The notes beneath the pieces are model-generated. The model was not told the DNA's origin, searched no databases, and saw nothing but the letters and a program-made list of their open reading frames with translations. Of a stretch of DNA of 64,000 bases, positions 1-9,030 are shown in pieces (the stretch's first letter is position 1; every line of letters begins with the position of its first letter). This DNA is from JACPDH01 sp041671505. GTDB taxonomy: Bacteria; Acidobacteriota; Thermoanaerobaculia; Gp7-AA8. The translations under genes were made by a program, and so were the position numbers. The DNA lies in assembly GCA_041671505.1 (NCBI GenBank), contig JBAZBK010000016.1:62001-126000 (forward strand), in the 5' to 3' direction.

Positions 1-287
1 GTTGCGCCCCCGGCGCTCGTGCCTGACGACGGTGTCCTCGGCCTTACGCCGACGTCGGTGCCGACGGTCCCGGGCGTCTGAACCGACTGGATCACGGGTG
101 CGGACGACGACACGTTCGTCAGCGCCGGATCGTTGATCGCGCCCGAGGCCGCGATGATGCCGGCGGCCTCCTGCTCGCTGATGGCCAGCCCGGCGGACGC
201 CAGGGCGTCGCCGAGAAACTGTGCGCCCGCGCTGCCGGCGAAGATCGTCGCCGCCATGATGGAAAGAGCGAAGACATGGCGTTTCAT
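1..287 (-). CDS. Exported hypothetical protein, C-terminus cut by window edge
   Basis: I do not recognise the family. The reading frame starts at ATG 287 and runs off the left edge without a stop (95 codons visible). The N-terminus MKRHVFALSIMAATIF...GSAGAQ is a clear Sec signal peptide, so the product is exported. The rest is rich in Ala, Ser, Thr and Pro. The ATG overlaps the stop of the upstream DUF2092-like gene (ATGA), with GAGGTG as ribosome site inside that gene, so the two are translationally coupled and probably act together in the envelope. Reality of the gene is fairly sure; function unknown. Confidence 0.65.
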   Translation of the reverse strand, partial: MKRHVFALSIMAATIFAGSAGAQFLGDALASAGLAISEQEAAGIIAASGAINDPALTNVSSSAPVIQSVQTPGTVGTDVGVRPRTPSSGTSAGGA

Positions 288-1042
288 CGTTTCACCTCGT
301 TCGCGCCGGGCGCGACGATGAAGTCGATCTTCGACGCGTCTATCGGCAGTTCGAGCTTGAACACTTCGTCGTTCAGCGGCCTCTCGAGGTCCCACTGCGT
401 GAAGAGTGCGGTGAACTGCGGCGACTGCGGCTGCGTCTTGTAGTTGACGACGAGCTTTCGGAGGAGCGGCTTCGGCCCCTCATCGACCCAGAGTTGCCAG
501 TCGACGGCAGCCTGGGTGAACGCCAGGTGATGGCAGGTGACACCGCCGATCTTCGCCGTCCCGAGATACAGCCCCGACTCGATGTTAGGCAGCATCGACT
601 CGACCGGCTTCGCGACGATCACCTCGCCGAGAGGGAGCATGACGCCGAACTGCTTCCTCGCGAACGCGAGCATCCCGTCGATCGTCGGGGGAGCGTCGAA
701 GCTCGCGTAGAGGCTCGGGCCGACGTCGAGGATCGTCATGGTCTTGCCGTCGTAGACGAACTTCCGGTGGAACCTGTCGCCGTCGTGCTCGGCATACACG
801 CGGTCGGGACGACGCACGAGTACGTCGACGATTCCGCCTCGTTGGAGCTTCTGCCCCGTACCGGCCACTTCGTCGACGGTCAACTCGGCGCGGAACGAAA
901 GATTCTGCGCCGAGGCCAGCGCTCCGGTCACGGCGCGAAGAATCTCCTCCGCGCGCGGGGCGATCGCGGCGCTTTCCGCGGCGAACGCGGGTACCGCGAA
1001 CGCAGTCATTGCGATGAGAGCCAATCCGAATTTCCGTATCAA
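284..1042 (-). CDS. DUF2092 family periplasmic protein (LolA-fold-like)
   Basis: About 252 residues with a signal peptide ending near AVPAFAAE. The mature part follows the DUF2092 pattern: an N-terminal helix (RAEEILRAVTGALASAQ), then strands resembling the LolA/LolB lipoprotein-carrier half-barrel (YAEHDGDRFHRKFVYDGKTM, then GGVTCHHLAF and the DWQLWVDEGPKPLLRKLV strand pair). The TTG at 1042 is chosen because AGGAGG lies six bases upstream and the signal peptide begins there; the open frame extends further upstream without a signal-like start. The gene follows the VOC gene and overlaps the next exported gene. The fold suggests binding of a hydrophobic ligand; no substrate can be inferred. 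Confidence 0.8.
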   Translation of the reverse strand: MIRKFGLALIAMTAFAVPAFAAESAAIAPRAEEILRAVTGALASAQNLSFRAELTVDEVAGTGQKLQRGGIVDVLVRRPDRVYAEHDGDRFHRKFVYDGKTMTILDVGPSLYASFDAPPTIDGMLAFARKQFGVMLPLGEVIVAKPVESMLPNIESGLYLGTAKIGGVTCHHLAFTQAAVDWQLWVDEGPKPLLRKLVVNYKTQPQSPQFTALFTQWDLERPLNDEVFKLELPIDASKIDFIVAPGANEVKR

Positions 1043-1088
1043 CCTGCACCTCCTGTGACCGGAGCCCTCGCAGAGGCTCTCCCTTGTC

Positions 1089-1460
1089 TCACAGCGGTCT
1101 CTTGATGAACGACGATTCTGCGAGATAGACAGGAACACCGTCGGGATCGGCGGTGAAGGCGATCTTGAGCCCGTCGATCTCCACGGTCTCACCCTCGAAG
1201 TAGACTCCGCGCGACTCGAGCTCGCGGCGCGCCGTCTCGACATTCGCCACGTGGAGACCGAGGGAGATCAGCCCCGACGGCACCTTGTCGGGCTGCGCCT
1301 CGAACTTCTCGTGCAGGAGAAGCGTCATGCCGGGAGCATCGAGCTCGGCGAACCTCTCGCCGTACCGCGCCACGAGCGTGAAGCCGAGCTTCACGGTGTA
1401 CCACTCGATCGAGCGCTCGAGGCTCGCCACGCGAATCGTGTTCCTAACGCGCTCGTACAT
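1089..1460 (-). CDS. VOC-superfamily (glyoxalase/bleomycin-resistance fold) protein
   Basis: A 123-residue single-domain protein of the vicinal oxygen chelate fold: strand MYERVRNTIRVASLERSIEWYTVKLGF, then LDAPGMTLLLHEK, and a second half with SLGLHVANVETARRELESRGV and the closing FTADPDGVPVYLAE. VOC proteins bind a divalent metal through His/Glu at strand ends. Candidate ligands are His in SLGLHV and Glu in VYLAE, but the first-module His is not obvious, so enzyme class cannot be named. No signal peptide, so cytoplasmic. It lies 46 bases upstream of the DUF2092 gene on the same strand. Confidence 0.8.
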   Translation of the reverse strand: MYERVRNTIRVASLERSIEWYTVKLGFTLVARYGERFAELDAPGMTLLLHEKFEAQPDKVPSGLISLGLHVANVETARRELESRGVYFEGETVEIDGLKIAFTADPDGVPVYLAESSFIKRPL

Positions 1461-1560
1461 CGCGCCTGCCTCCCCTGTCGTCGCTTCGATTTCGAAGGGA
1501 ATTGTACGCCCGAGTGGAGGCGAGGGGTCACACCTCGATGGGCTTGATTGAGCGCAATAA

Positions 1561-1660
1561 GCCGAAGTTAGAAGTTAGAACGCTGAATGTTGAATCCAGA
1601 AGAACAGCGGCGCGGGCCTTTCTGGATTCAACATTCAGCGTTCTAACTTCTAACTTCGGC
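1561..1660. repeat. Perfect 40-bp inverted repeat with 20-nt loop (heptad family)
   Basis: Bases 1561-1600 and 1621-1660 are exact reverse complements, leaving a loop at 1601-1620. The arm contains the words TTCTAAC twice in a row and ATTCAAC/ATTCAGC, giving a 7-nt period. It sits between the carbonic anhydrase stop and the VOC gene start. It has no T-run, so it is not a standard terminator. Confidence 0.95.
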
Positions 1661-1679
1661 CTCCAGGCCGTGATGGCCC

Positions 1680-2519
1680 CTACTTCCCCAGCAGGTCGAG
1701 CGTCCTTTGCGACGACGCCAGCGCCCAGGCGAGCTGGCGGAACTGCTCGGCGTCGGCGGGCGGCGGGCCGAGCGGCGCGGTCACGGTCCCCGGAATTCCG
1801 GCTCGGCGCGTGGCAAGATCGTAGATGCCCCAGACGACCTGGACGTGCGATCCCGACTGCTGCACGAGCTCCGCCCGAAGGTTGTACGCCGCGTAGGCCG
1901 CGTTGATCGCGACCGCGACATCGGTCAGCGCGGCCTTGTAGCCGGGCAGGCCGTGGGCATTCGCCCCATGCACCGCTTCGAGCGCCTTCGCCGCGGCCCG
2001 GACGGCCGTGAGAATCCTGTCGAGCAGCGACCGGAGCGGCAGAGAATCCGCCAGGTCGAGGAAGGCTCTGGGCATGAGAAACGCCTCGGCCGCGGCCGAG
2101 ACCGCGCCGCACTGGCTGTGCCCGAGGACGACGGCGACGCGTACGCTCGGGAAATGGTGCACCGCGTAGTTGATGCTTCCCACCGCGTCGGCGCCGACGG
2201 AGTTTCCGGCGATCCGGACGACGAAAAGATCGTTCACGGCGCGGCCGAAGACCAGCTCGATCGGGACGCGCGCGTCGGCGCAGCCGAGGACGACGCCGAA
2301 TGGATGCTGCCGCGGCGCCTCGCCGCGCACCGCGCCGAAGCCGAAGTCGGCCTCGATCACGAGCGAGGAGTTCTCGCCGCTTCCCGGCTCCGCTTCGGTG
2401 CCGAGGCTGGCGAACAACCGGTTACCCTCGTCGAGCCAGGAGAGCGCCTCGTCGCTGTCGGTCGGATGCCTGACGTCGTTCGAACCACCCTCGACGCTTC
2501 GATATGTGATCTCGACCAT
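1680..2519 (-). CDS. Beta-class carbonic anhydrase
   Basis: A 279-residue protein with the zinc site of beta-carbonic anhydrases: Cys80-x-Asp82-x-Arg84 in GCADARVP, and His134-x2-Cys137 in GHSQCGAV. Asp82/Arg84 form the dyad that controls zinc coordination in this class. The reaction is reversible hydration of CO2 to bicarbonate. RIAGN (about 102-106) is the usual substrate-pocket stretch. It is longer than the roughly 200-220 residue minimum, with an extra N-terminal segment and a long helical insert after the His-Cys motif. No signal peptide, so cytoplasmic. ATG 2519 has GGAGG nine bases upstream. Confidence 0.93.
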   Translation of the reverse strand: MVEITYRSVEGGSNDVRHPTDSDEALSWLDEGNRLFASLGTEAEPGSGENSSLVIEADFGFGAVRGEAPRQHPFGVVLGCADARVPIELVFGRAVNDLFVVRIAGNSVGADAVGSINYAVHHFPSVRVAVVLGHSQCGAVSAAAEAFLMPRAFLDLADSLPLRSLLDRILTAVRAAAKALEAVHGANAHGLPGYKAALTDVAVAINAAYAAYNLRAELVQQSGSHVQVVWGIYDLATRRAGIPGTVTAPLGPPPADAEQFRQLAWALASSQRTLDLLGK

Positions 2520-2557
2520 TGGTGCGCCTCCGTTGCTTCACGCGACTAGCTTCTGTC

Positions 2558-2734
2558 CTAGCCGCACGCCGTTTCCGACTCGCCGCGCGACGAGATCTCG
2601 ACTGCCGGTACCGTAAGGCCGGGCTCGAGCGACTCGACTCGATCCATCGCCGCGTCGACGCGCTGCGCCGGCATGACCGGACCCACCGGCGCCAGCAGCA
2701 GGCAACCGACAGCGATGTCCGACGTTCGGCGCAT
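2558..2734 (-). CDS. Possible small exported protein (58 aa)
   Basis: A short frame from ATG 2734 to TAG gives 58 residues beginning MRRTSDIAVGCLLLAPVGPVMPAQ, a plausible signal peptide with a basic start, a short hydrophobic core and an Ala-rich cleavage region. It lies just upstream of the carbonic anhydrase on the same strand. No good ribosome site is visible and no homologue is recognised, so it may be chance. Confidence 0.3.
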   Translation of the reverse strand: MRRTSDIAVGCLLLAPVGPVMPAQRVDAAMDRVESLEPGLTVPAVEISSRGESETACG

Positions 2735-2874
2735 GGCACGATTCTATATCCGGACTTCGCGGCGGCCATCGCAAGGCACGAGCAGAGCAAACCACGTAAT
2801 TCTCCGTGGGGGCGATCCGCCCTCACCACCTGTATGATTCGCCGGGAAAGGCCGATTCTGCCACTGGAGGCCCC

Positions 2875-5055
2875 ATGGTCCGACGTCTTCGCTCTGTAGC
2901 CACAGCCATCCTGATCGCGCTCGCTCTGCCTGTCGTCGCGCAGGAGCATCGCCCGAAGATCGGCCTCGCCCTCTCCGGCGGCGGCGCGAAGGGCTTCGCG
3001 CACGTCGGCGTGCTCAAAGTTCTCGAGGAGATGAACATCCCGATCGACTACATCGCCGGCACGAGCATGGGCGCCGTCGTCGGATCGCTCTATGCGTCGG
3101 GCATGTCCCCCGACGAGATCGAGAAGAAGTGCGCCGAGATCGACTGGAACGACGCGCTCGACGACAGCACCAGCTATTCGAAGCTCGTCTTCCGCCGCAA
3201 GCAGGACATCTCGCGCTACCCGTCGACGATCGAGTTCGGCAGGAGCCGCGAAGGCAAGCTGAAGATGGCGAACGCCTACCGCACCGGGCAGAAGCTGAGC
3301 TTCCTGCTCGGACGGTTCCTCTACCCGGTGCTCGACCAGCACGACTTCTCGAAGTTCCCGGTGCCGTTCGTCGCGGTGGCGACCGATCTGGAGACGGGCG
3401 AGGCCGTCATCCTCGACAAGGGGAACATCGCCGAAGTGGTGCGCGCGAGCATGTCGATACCCGGTGTATTCACGACCGTGGAGATCGACGGGAGGCTCCT
3501 CGTCGACGGCGGCACCGCGATGAACGTGCCGGTCGAGGCAGTGCGCGCGATGGGCGCCGACATCGTCATCGCCATCGACATCGGCGCGCCGCTCGCCAAG
3601 CGCGACGAGATGGGATCGAGCCTCGCCATCATGAGCCAGCTCTCGACGATGCTCACGCGCGGCAACATGACCCGCTCGCTCACCGGCGCGGATCTGATCC
3701 TGACTCCCGACATCACCGGCTATGGCACCTTCGACTTCGAGAAGTCGGCCGAGATCACGGACCTCGGCGTCGTCGAGGCGAACGCGAAGCGTGCGGAATT
3801 GCAGAAGTACGCGGTCGACGGCCCGAAGCTCCAGCGGACGCGCCTCGGCCGCGACCGCGCGTTCGTCGTCGACGAGATCAGCGTCGTCGGCAACAAGTTC
3901 GTCGAGGCGGAGTTCGTCCGGCAGCAGATGCACACCGAGGTCGGCAAGCCACTCGACCTCGACGTCCTCGAGGAGGACGTACAGCGCCTCTACGGCTACG
4001 GTGACTTCAACGGGATCAGCTTTTCGACCGAGACGATCGGAGGCAAAAACGACCTCGTGATCCGGGTGACCGAGAAGCCCTGGGGCCCCAACTACATCCG
4101 CACAGGAATCGCGTTCAACGTCGTGCCTGACGACGTGAACGTCGACCTGCTGCTCAACCTCTCCAAGCGCTGGTTGAACGCGCGGGGCGCGGAGTGGCGC
4201 ACCGACGTCGCCCTCGGCCAGAAGAAGATCTTCGAGACGGAGATCTACCAGCCGAGGAGAAACTTCTCGAAGTCGGGCTTCGTTTCGGCCGGCCTGACCT
4301 ACACGAGCGACAAGCTCGATCTCTACGCCGACGGCGACCGCGTCGCGCAATTCGACACGGACGACCTGATGCTCATCACGGACCTCGGCTTCCAGTTCGG
4401 AACGAAGGGCGAAGCGCGCCTGGGACTGTTCGGCAGAAGCGCAAACGGCGAGATCTCGATCGGGCCGCCGAATCTCGGGACCTACGACGAAGACTACGGG
4501 GGCGTTCGGGCAAAGTTCCTTCTCGACACCCGCGACAACCCGTTCATCCCGCTCTCCGGCGCATCCGTCCTAGTCGAAGGGCTCGCCGCGTTCGAGTCGA
4601 CCGGCGCAACCACGGACAACGTCGTCGTGACGATTGACGCGAACGGCTGGACGTCGGCCGGACGGAGCACGTTCACGTACGGCCTCTACCTCCACGATAC
4701 GGTGACCGGAACGAGCTCGGCGCTCGACTGGTCGTTCCTGGGCGGCCTGTTCAACCACTCGGGCTACGCGCGGGGAGAGCTGCTCGGCCCCGCCTCGGCA
4801 ATGGCCCGGCTCGGCTGGTACTTCGAGCTCGCCGAGCTCACCTCCGTCGTCGGTCGCGGGATCTACGCAGGCGGGTTCGTCGAAGCAGGCGACACATATC
4901 TGGCGCTCGACGACATCGACCTCGGCGAGCTCAAGTACTCGTATACCGCGCTTCTCGGCCTCAACACGAACTACGGGCCTGTGTTTGCCGCAATCTCGAA
5001 AGGGTCGACCAACGACGGCCTGCAGTACTACGTCACGGTCGGCAAGTCGTTCTAA
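2875..5055 (+). CDS. Patatin-like phospholipase with POTRA and outer-membrane barrel (PlpD-like, type Vd)
   Basis: A 726-residue protein. A signal peptide (to about VVAQE) precedes a patatin domain with the oxyanion motif GGGAKG, the nucleophile elbow GTSMG and the catalytic Asp in DGGT, the Ser-Asp dyad of patatin lipases. A POTRA-like segment follows (VDEISVVGNKFVEAEFV...), then a C-terminal barrel of alternating strands ending in YYVTVGKSF with a terminal Phe, as in Omp85/BamA relatives. This order matches the PlpD type of self-secreted phospholipase, where the barrel exports or displays the lipase. ATG 2875 is chosen because CTGGAGG precedes it and it starts the signal peptide; an earlier in-frame ATG at 2806 lacks support. 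Confidence 0.9.
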   Translation: MVRRLRSVATAILIALALPVVAQEHRPKIGLALSGGGAKGFAHVGVLKVLEEMNIPIDYIAGTSMGAVVGSLYASGMSPDEIEKKCAEIDWNDALDDSTSYSKLVFRRKQDISRYPSTIEFGRSREGKLKMANAYRTGQKLSFLLGRFLYPVLDQHDFSKFPVPFVAVATDLETGEAVILDKGNIAEVVRASMSIPGVFTTVEIDGRLLVDGGTAMNVPVEAVRAMGADIVIAIDIGAPLAKRDEMGSSLAIMSQLSTMLTRGNMTRSLTGADLILTPDITGYGTFDFEKSAEITDLGVVEANAKRAELQKYAVDGPKLQRTRLGRDRAFVVDEISVVGNKFVEAEFVRQQMHTEVGKPLDLDVLEEDVQRLYGYGDFNGISFSTETIGGKNDLVIRVTEKPWGPNYIRTGIAFNVVPDDVNVDLLLNLSKRWLNARGAEWRTDVALGQKKIFETEIYQPRRNFSKSGFVSAGLTYTSDKLDLYADGDRVAQFDTDDLMLITDLGFQFGTKGEARLGLFGRSANGEISIGPPNLGTYDEDYGGVRAKFLLDTRDNPFIPLSGASVLVEGLAAFESTGATTDNVVVTIDANGWTSAGRSTFTYGLYLHDTVTGTSSALDWSFLGGLFNHSGYARGELLGPASAMARLGWYFELAELTSVVGRGIYAGGFVEAGDTYLALDDIDLGELKYSYTALLGLNTNYGPVFAAISKGSTNDGLQYYVTVGKSF

Positions 5056-5171
5056 TTGCCCCTCCCGTGAGATCTTGCTAGTGTTCCGCTGACAACGAGC
5101 GCTACGAGTCCCGGCGCGTATGAAACGCGCCCTCGCTTCCGCTCAGACACGATTTCGAAGGAGACCTCACC

Positions 5172-5651
5172 ATGTCGAAGCGTTCCATCATTCTCGCAGT
5201 GCTCTGCTGCGCCCTCTTCACCGGCGCTGCGATCGCCCAGGATCTTCAGACCCAGATCGCCTTCACTCGCACGCAGACCGAGGCCGACCGCCAGGCTGTG
5301 GTTGCCGCCACGCTCGACCTCGAGGCCACCGACTCCGAAGCCTTCTGGCCGCTCTACAAGGCCTACCGTGACGAAATGGGCAAGCCGGCCGATCGCGGCT
5401 GGAAGATGCTCATCGATCTCGCCGGAAAGATGGACTCGCTCAGCAACGACGACGCGACCAAGCTGATGGACGAGTGGTTCTCGATCGAAAAGCAGATGCT
5501 CGACATCAAGACGAAGCACGCCAAGCTGATGAGCAAGAAGGTCCCCGCCGCGCTCGTCGCGCAGTTCTTCCAGATCGACAACAAGATCGACACCCTGATC
5601 CGCCTCGACGCCGCGGCGAACATCCCGCTCATCACGCCGGCGAAGAAGTAG
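5172..5651 (+). CDS. Small exported helical protein, paralogue of the gene at 30294
   Basis: A 159-residue protein with a signal peptide (cleavage near AIAQD). The mature region is mostly helical and charged: QTEADRQAVVAATLDL, EAFWPLYKAYRDEMGK, then FFQIDNKIDTLIRLDAAANI near the end. The protein at 30294-30770 shares most of these blocks, so they are paralogues. The architecture recalls small periplasmic Spy/CpxP-like helical proteins, but no LTxxQ motif is seen and I do not assign a family. A strong GAAGGAGA site precedes the ATG. Function unknown; periplasmic location is likely. Confidence 0.85.
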   Translation: MSKRSIILAVLCCALFTGAAIAQDLQTQIAFTRTQTEADRQAVVAATLDLEATDSEAFWPLYKAYRDEMGKPADRGWKMLIDLAGKMDSLSNDDATKLMDEWFSIEKQMLDIKTKHAKLMSKKVPAALVAQFFQIDNKIDTLIRLDAAANIPLITPAKK

Positions 5652-5742
5652 TCGCCGATTCGTTTCCGTTCAACGCGCCCGGCGGCCTGTCATGGCTGCC
5701 GGGCCGCGTCCTGATTCGGGACACTGCGCCGGGAGACTCTCG

Positions 5743-6660
5743 ATGAGTTCGCGAATTCGCCTCACCCTTGCCATCGTGGCCATGCTCGTCCCTTGTGCAT
5801 TGGTCTCTGCACAGGAGATGGAGCCACGCGCATTCTCCCCGGCTCCGGTCGGCATGCAGTTCGCGGCCGTCGTGTACGGGCACTCCGAGGGCGATCTGGT
5901 CTTCGATCCGACGCTTCCGATTGAGGGCGCCGAGGCGACCGTCGACTCGCTGGCGCTCGGCTATGTGCGCGTCCTGAGCCTCGGCGGGATGACGGCGCGC
6001 GTCGGCGCGGTGCTTCCCTTCGCGGACGGCACGGCGACGGGGCTCGTCGGCGGCGCGGCGCGGCGGCGTGACGTCACGGGGATGGCCGACCCCCGCCTGG
6101 TGGCCAGCCTTCTCTTCTTCGGCGCTCCCGCGATGACCCCGGCCGAATTCATGAAGCGACCGAAGGGCCCCGTCGCAGGCGTTTCGTTCCAGCTCGGCGT
6201 GCCGCTGGGGGAGTACGACAGCGACTACGCGATCAACCTCGGCGCGAACCGCTGGATCGCGCGAGCCGTGTTAGGCGGATCGATCCAGAAGGAACGCTGG
6301 ATCTTCGAGGGCGCGGCCGGCGCCAGCGTCTCGACCGACAACGACGACTTCTACGGCGGCAAGCACGTGGAGCAGGACCCGATCTGGGCGGTGCAGGCGC
6401 ACGTGGTGCGCGAGCTTCGCCGGCGAGGCTCCTGGCTCGCATTCGACGCGACCTGGTACTGGGGAGGCCGCAGCACGACCGATGGCGTGCCGTCGTCGCT
6501 GGAGCTCAACAACACGAGGCTCGGGCTCACGTACACGCGGCCGCTCACGCCGCGCCAGTCACTCAAAGTCGCCGTCGCGACGGGCGTGATCACCGAGGGT
6601 GGAACGGACTTCGACCAGATCCAGATCGCCTACCAGGCGTCGTTCATGCCGAAGAGGTAG
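5743..6660 (+). CDS. Outer-membrane beta-barrel, MetA-pathway phenol-degradation-like (PF13557 type)
   Basis: A 305-residue protein with a signal peptide ending near LVSAQE. The mature protein has repeated amphipathic strands and the features of the putative outer-membrane channel family linked to phenol and other aromatic pathways: a conserved VGGAARRRDVTGMADPRLVA loop, GVSFQLGVPLGEYD, and closing strands LGLTYTRPLTPRQSLKVAVA. ATG 5743 follows GGGAGA; the open frame begins earlier but without a signal peptide. It lies 92 bases after the small exported protein and may share its transcript. Substrate unknown. Confidence 0.75.
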   Translation: MSSRIRLTLAIVAMLVPCALVSAQEMEPRAFSPAPVGMQFAAVVYGHSEGDLVFDPTLPIEGAEATVDSLALGYVRVLSLGGMTARVGAVLPFADGTATGLVGGAARRRDVTGMADPRLVASLLFFGAPAMTPAEFMKRPKGPVAGVSFQLGVPLGEYDSDYAINLGANRWIARAVLGGSIQKERWIFEGAAGASVSTDNDDFYGGKHVEQDPIWAVQAHVVRELRRRGSWLAFDATWYWGGRSTTDGVPSSLELNNTRLGLTYTRPLTPRQSLKVAVATGVITEGGTDFDQIQIAYQASFMPKR

Positions 6661-6894
6661 GGGCGCGGGAGTCGGGGAAAGTCGCGTGGGACCCGTAAGG
6701 GTCCGGAATCCGGCAGGAACGAAAATCACCGAGCCGCGCCAGCGGCGACACAACCAGAAGGTGGTCTTGCGATGACGGCCTGGGCCAGGCGACGCAGATC
6801 GGCCACGCACGTTTCGATGAACGCGAGCTTCTTCTACTGACTCCCGATCGCGCGATGACGAGCTATTCGTATGGGTCACACGATGCATCGCCCG

Positions 6895-7240
6895 TGCTCC
6901 GGGTCCCGCGAAGCGGGACCGGGGGCTCGGGCGCGGTGAATGACTCAGCGCCGCGCAGCGGCGCTGGAGATCTGGCGCCGCTGCGCGGCGCGTGAATATT
7001 CGTGATCCGTTTCCCCCGGTGGCCCGGCCCTTTGGGCCGCGCCACCGGGGGCTAAGCTCGGTCGTCGCTACGCGACGAGGCCACGCGAGGACACCGGCAG
7101 GTAGCCGTCGAGAAACCGAGCCCCAATGGTGCATACGCTGCGTCGCCCCTGCTTCGGGTCCCGCGAACCGGGACCGCCGAGCTTAGCCCCCGGTCCCGCT
7201 CCGCGGGACCGGGGGCTCGGGCGCCACAAATGAATCGGGG
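6895..7240. repeat. GC-rich REP-like hairpin cluster
   Basis: The 650-base gap after 6660 holds no convincing gene. It contains several strong GC hairpins: GGTCCCGCGAAGCGGGACC near 6902 followed by GGGGGCTCGGGCGC, a GCGCCGCGCAGCGGCGC hairpin near 6950, a CCCCGGTGGC...GCCACCGGGG hairpin at about 7014-7050, and a second copy of the CCCGGTCCCGC...GCGGGACCGGGGGCTCGGGCGC module at 7187-7224. Repeated modules with an asymmetric CTCGGGCGC tail fit bacterial REP sequences. No transposase lies nearby. Confidence 0.75.
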
Positions 7241-7309
7241 CACGGCGTACCGTGCCCCAAGGTCGAATCTCGAAAGCGTGCGACGTGTCTGCCGCGATGC
7301 GCTCGGTCT

Positions 7310-8128
7310 CTACCAGAAGAACTTGAAGTAGACCTGCGGCCCGTCGATGTCGTATTCGAGCTTGGCAATCGAATTGTTGCCTTCGGCCTCGAAGTCGATG
7401 CCGAACATGTCGTACGCCAGGCCGACGCCGTAGTGCTGCAGGAACTCGTACTCGACCGCGGCGTTGATGTTCGTCGAGCTGCCGGTGTACTTGTCATACG
7501 TGATCGACGGGAGGAAGGTGGCATCGGCTGTGAAGAGGATGTTCTCGCCGAACATGTGGCGGTACGAACCGCCAATGAGGATCACCGGAAGGTCGACCGA
7601 GTTCCTGCGATCGATCTGAGTCGTCGCCCCCCCCTCCGGCTCCACCGTCAGCCGGGCGCTGTTCGACATGGCGACGAGACCGCCGGTGATGCCGAATGCG
7701 CTCTTTTCGCGAGACATCAACCAGTAGGTGTACGAGGCTTCGTAAAAGGTGGTCTTCAGCCTGGCCGTGACCGTGCTGTTGATGGGATAGGTCACGTCAT
7801 CAAAGATGATCTCGGTGTCGATCTCTTTGCTCGCGCGGCGATTGAGGCCGTAGTAGCCGAACCGCACGGAGTGGTTGTCGGCGAAATGCCAATCGAACTT
7901 GAAGCGGCTCAGGTTGGCGTTGTCGTCGAGCCCGAGCTCGTTCTCGAAGTCGATCTCCGTGCCCGGCACGTCGCCGGTGACGGTCAGCTTCGTCGACGTT
8001 GATTCGACGAACAGTCCGCCGGTGAATGTGTACTCGGGGTTGACCGGTGTTCCCTGGGCCAGCGCCTGCTGGCCCGCGACGGACATCAGCACTACGAGTG
8101 AAACGAAAACGGCTCTGCGAGTGGACAT
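7310..8128 (-). CDS. Outer-membrane beta-barrel protein
   Basis: A 272-residue protein. MSTRRAVFVSLVVLMSVAGQ...LAQG is a signal peptide. The mature part is a series of amphipathic strands with aromatic girdles (FKFDWHFADNHSVRFGYYGL, TFYEASYTYWLM, YRHMFGENILFTADATFL) and ends YFKFFW, a C-terminal aromatic residue typical of BAM substrates. The strand pattern fits an eight- to ten-stranded barrel. ATG 8128 gives the best signal peptide; an in-frame ATG at 8161 would add 11 residues. Followed at 3' by a REP cluster. Role unknown. Confidence 0.8.
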   Translation of the reverse strand: MSTRRAVFVSLVVLMSVAGQQALAQGTPVNPEYTFTGGLFVESTSTKLTVTGDVPGTEIDFENELGLDDNANLSRFKFDWHFADNHSVRFGYYGLNRRASKEIDTEIIFDDVTYPINSTVTARLKTTFYEASYTYWLMSREKSAFGITGGLVAMSNSARLTVEPEGGATTQIDRRNSVDLPVILIGGSYRHMFGENILFTADATFLPSITYDKYTGSSTNINAAVEYEFLQHYGVGLAYDMFGIDFEAEGNNSIAKLEYDIDGPQVYFKFFW

Positions 8129-8251
8129 GGCGTTTCTCACTTTCTCAATCAGCTTGGTCATATCCGCTGAATATTCGGCTTGCACGTAATTGCTTTCATC
8201 GCCTGCGATGCACACCAGGCCGAGCAGGCGACCCGGGCGTCGCGAGCTCGG

Positions 8252-8824
8252 TTACTTGGAAGTCTTCGCCACTTCCATGAGGCGAACCGGCTCGCTGCTG
8301 TAGTTCTCCAGAATGAGCTGGTTCTTCGCGGCGTCCCACTTCACCTCGACTCCGATGGCGAGCGCGCCCGTGCCCTTCTTTCCGTCGGCCGGTACGCTGA
8401 GCTCGATGATCGAAAAATCGTAGTCCTTCGTGCGGGAGTTGCGCGCCCCTTCGACGAAGCCAATCGGCCGCTCGGCGACCAGCACGATGCGCGTCGAGCC
8501 GTCGGGGTTGTTGAACTTGCGGGCGAACTGCAGCTTGTAGCCCATCGATCCGCCGACCTTCAGGAACGCCACCTGCTCGCTCTTGAAGAACGCCTCGTTG
8601 AGCTTCGCCGGTCCCTCCGTCTTGAGAATGTTCTGGAAGTTGGCGATCTCCTCTTCGGTGGACCAGCGGAAGATGCCCATCTGAACCGTCGATCGCGCGC
8701 CGGTTGCGACCGTGCCCATCGACACGGCGAATGCCTGATAGCGCTCGATGACGTCCTTGGCAGACGCGGAGACCGCGACTGCGAGGGCGATGGTCAGGAT
8801 GATGAAGAAGTTTCTGGTGCGCAT
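8252..8824 (-). CDS. Exported hypothetical protein
   Basis: A 190-residue protein with a signal peptide (MRTRNFFIILTIALAVAVSASAKD). I do not recognise a family. The mature sequence alternates helices (EEIANFQNILKTEGPAKLNEAFF) and strands (GYKLQFARKFNNPDGSTRIVLVAERP, ALAIGVEVKWDAAKNQLILENY), suggesting a compact alpha/beta periplasmic domain. A GAGGACA ribosome site precedes the start. It is 123 bases upstream of the barrel gene at 7310 on the same strand, so the two could be co-transcribed. Confidence 0.75.
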   Translation of the reverse strand: MRTRNFFIILTIALAVAVSASAKDVIERYQAFAVSMGTVATGARSTVQMGIFRWSTEEEIANFQNILKTEGPAKLNEAFFKSEQVAFLKVGGSMGYKLQFARKFNNPDGSTRIVLVAERPIGFVEGARNSRTKDYDFSIIELSVPADGKKGTGALAIGVEVKWDAAKNQLILENYSSEPVRLMEVAKTSK

Positions 8825-9030
8825 GGTGTCCTCGCTCTTTGGCGTGCTCGTTAGGATTGCAGTCGCCGACAGTCTATAACCTTTGGCCTCACGGGTTAAA
8901 CGTCCTGCACCATAGGGCAGAACGAGCCACCCGGCCTGGCCGTCATCCGCCTCCGTCTGAAGCGTAGCCGCAGGACGGAGCGCTGTGAACTCGGGAACTT
9001 ACGAGTCCCGGCCTCCTCCTGTGCTTCCGG

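Noticed and set aside
2422..4350. A 642-codon minus-strand frame across the patatin gene
   Set aside because: It has no domain, is full of Arg/Glu/Asp runs and opposes a protein with complete patatin motifs.
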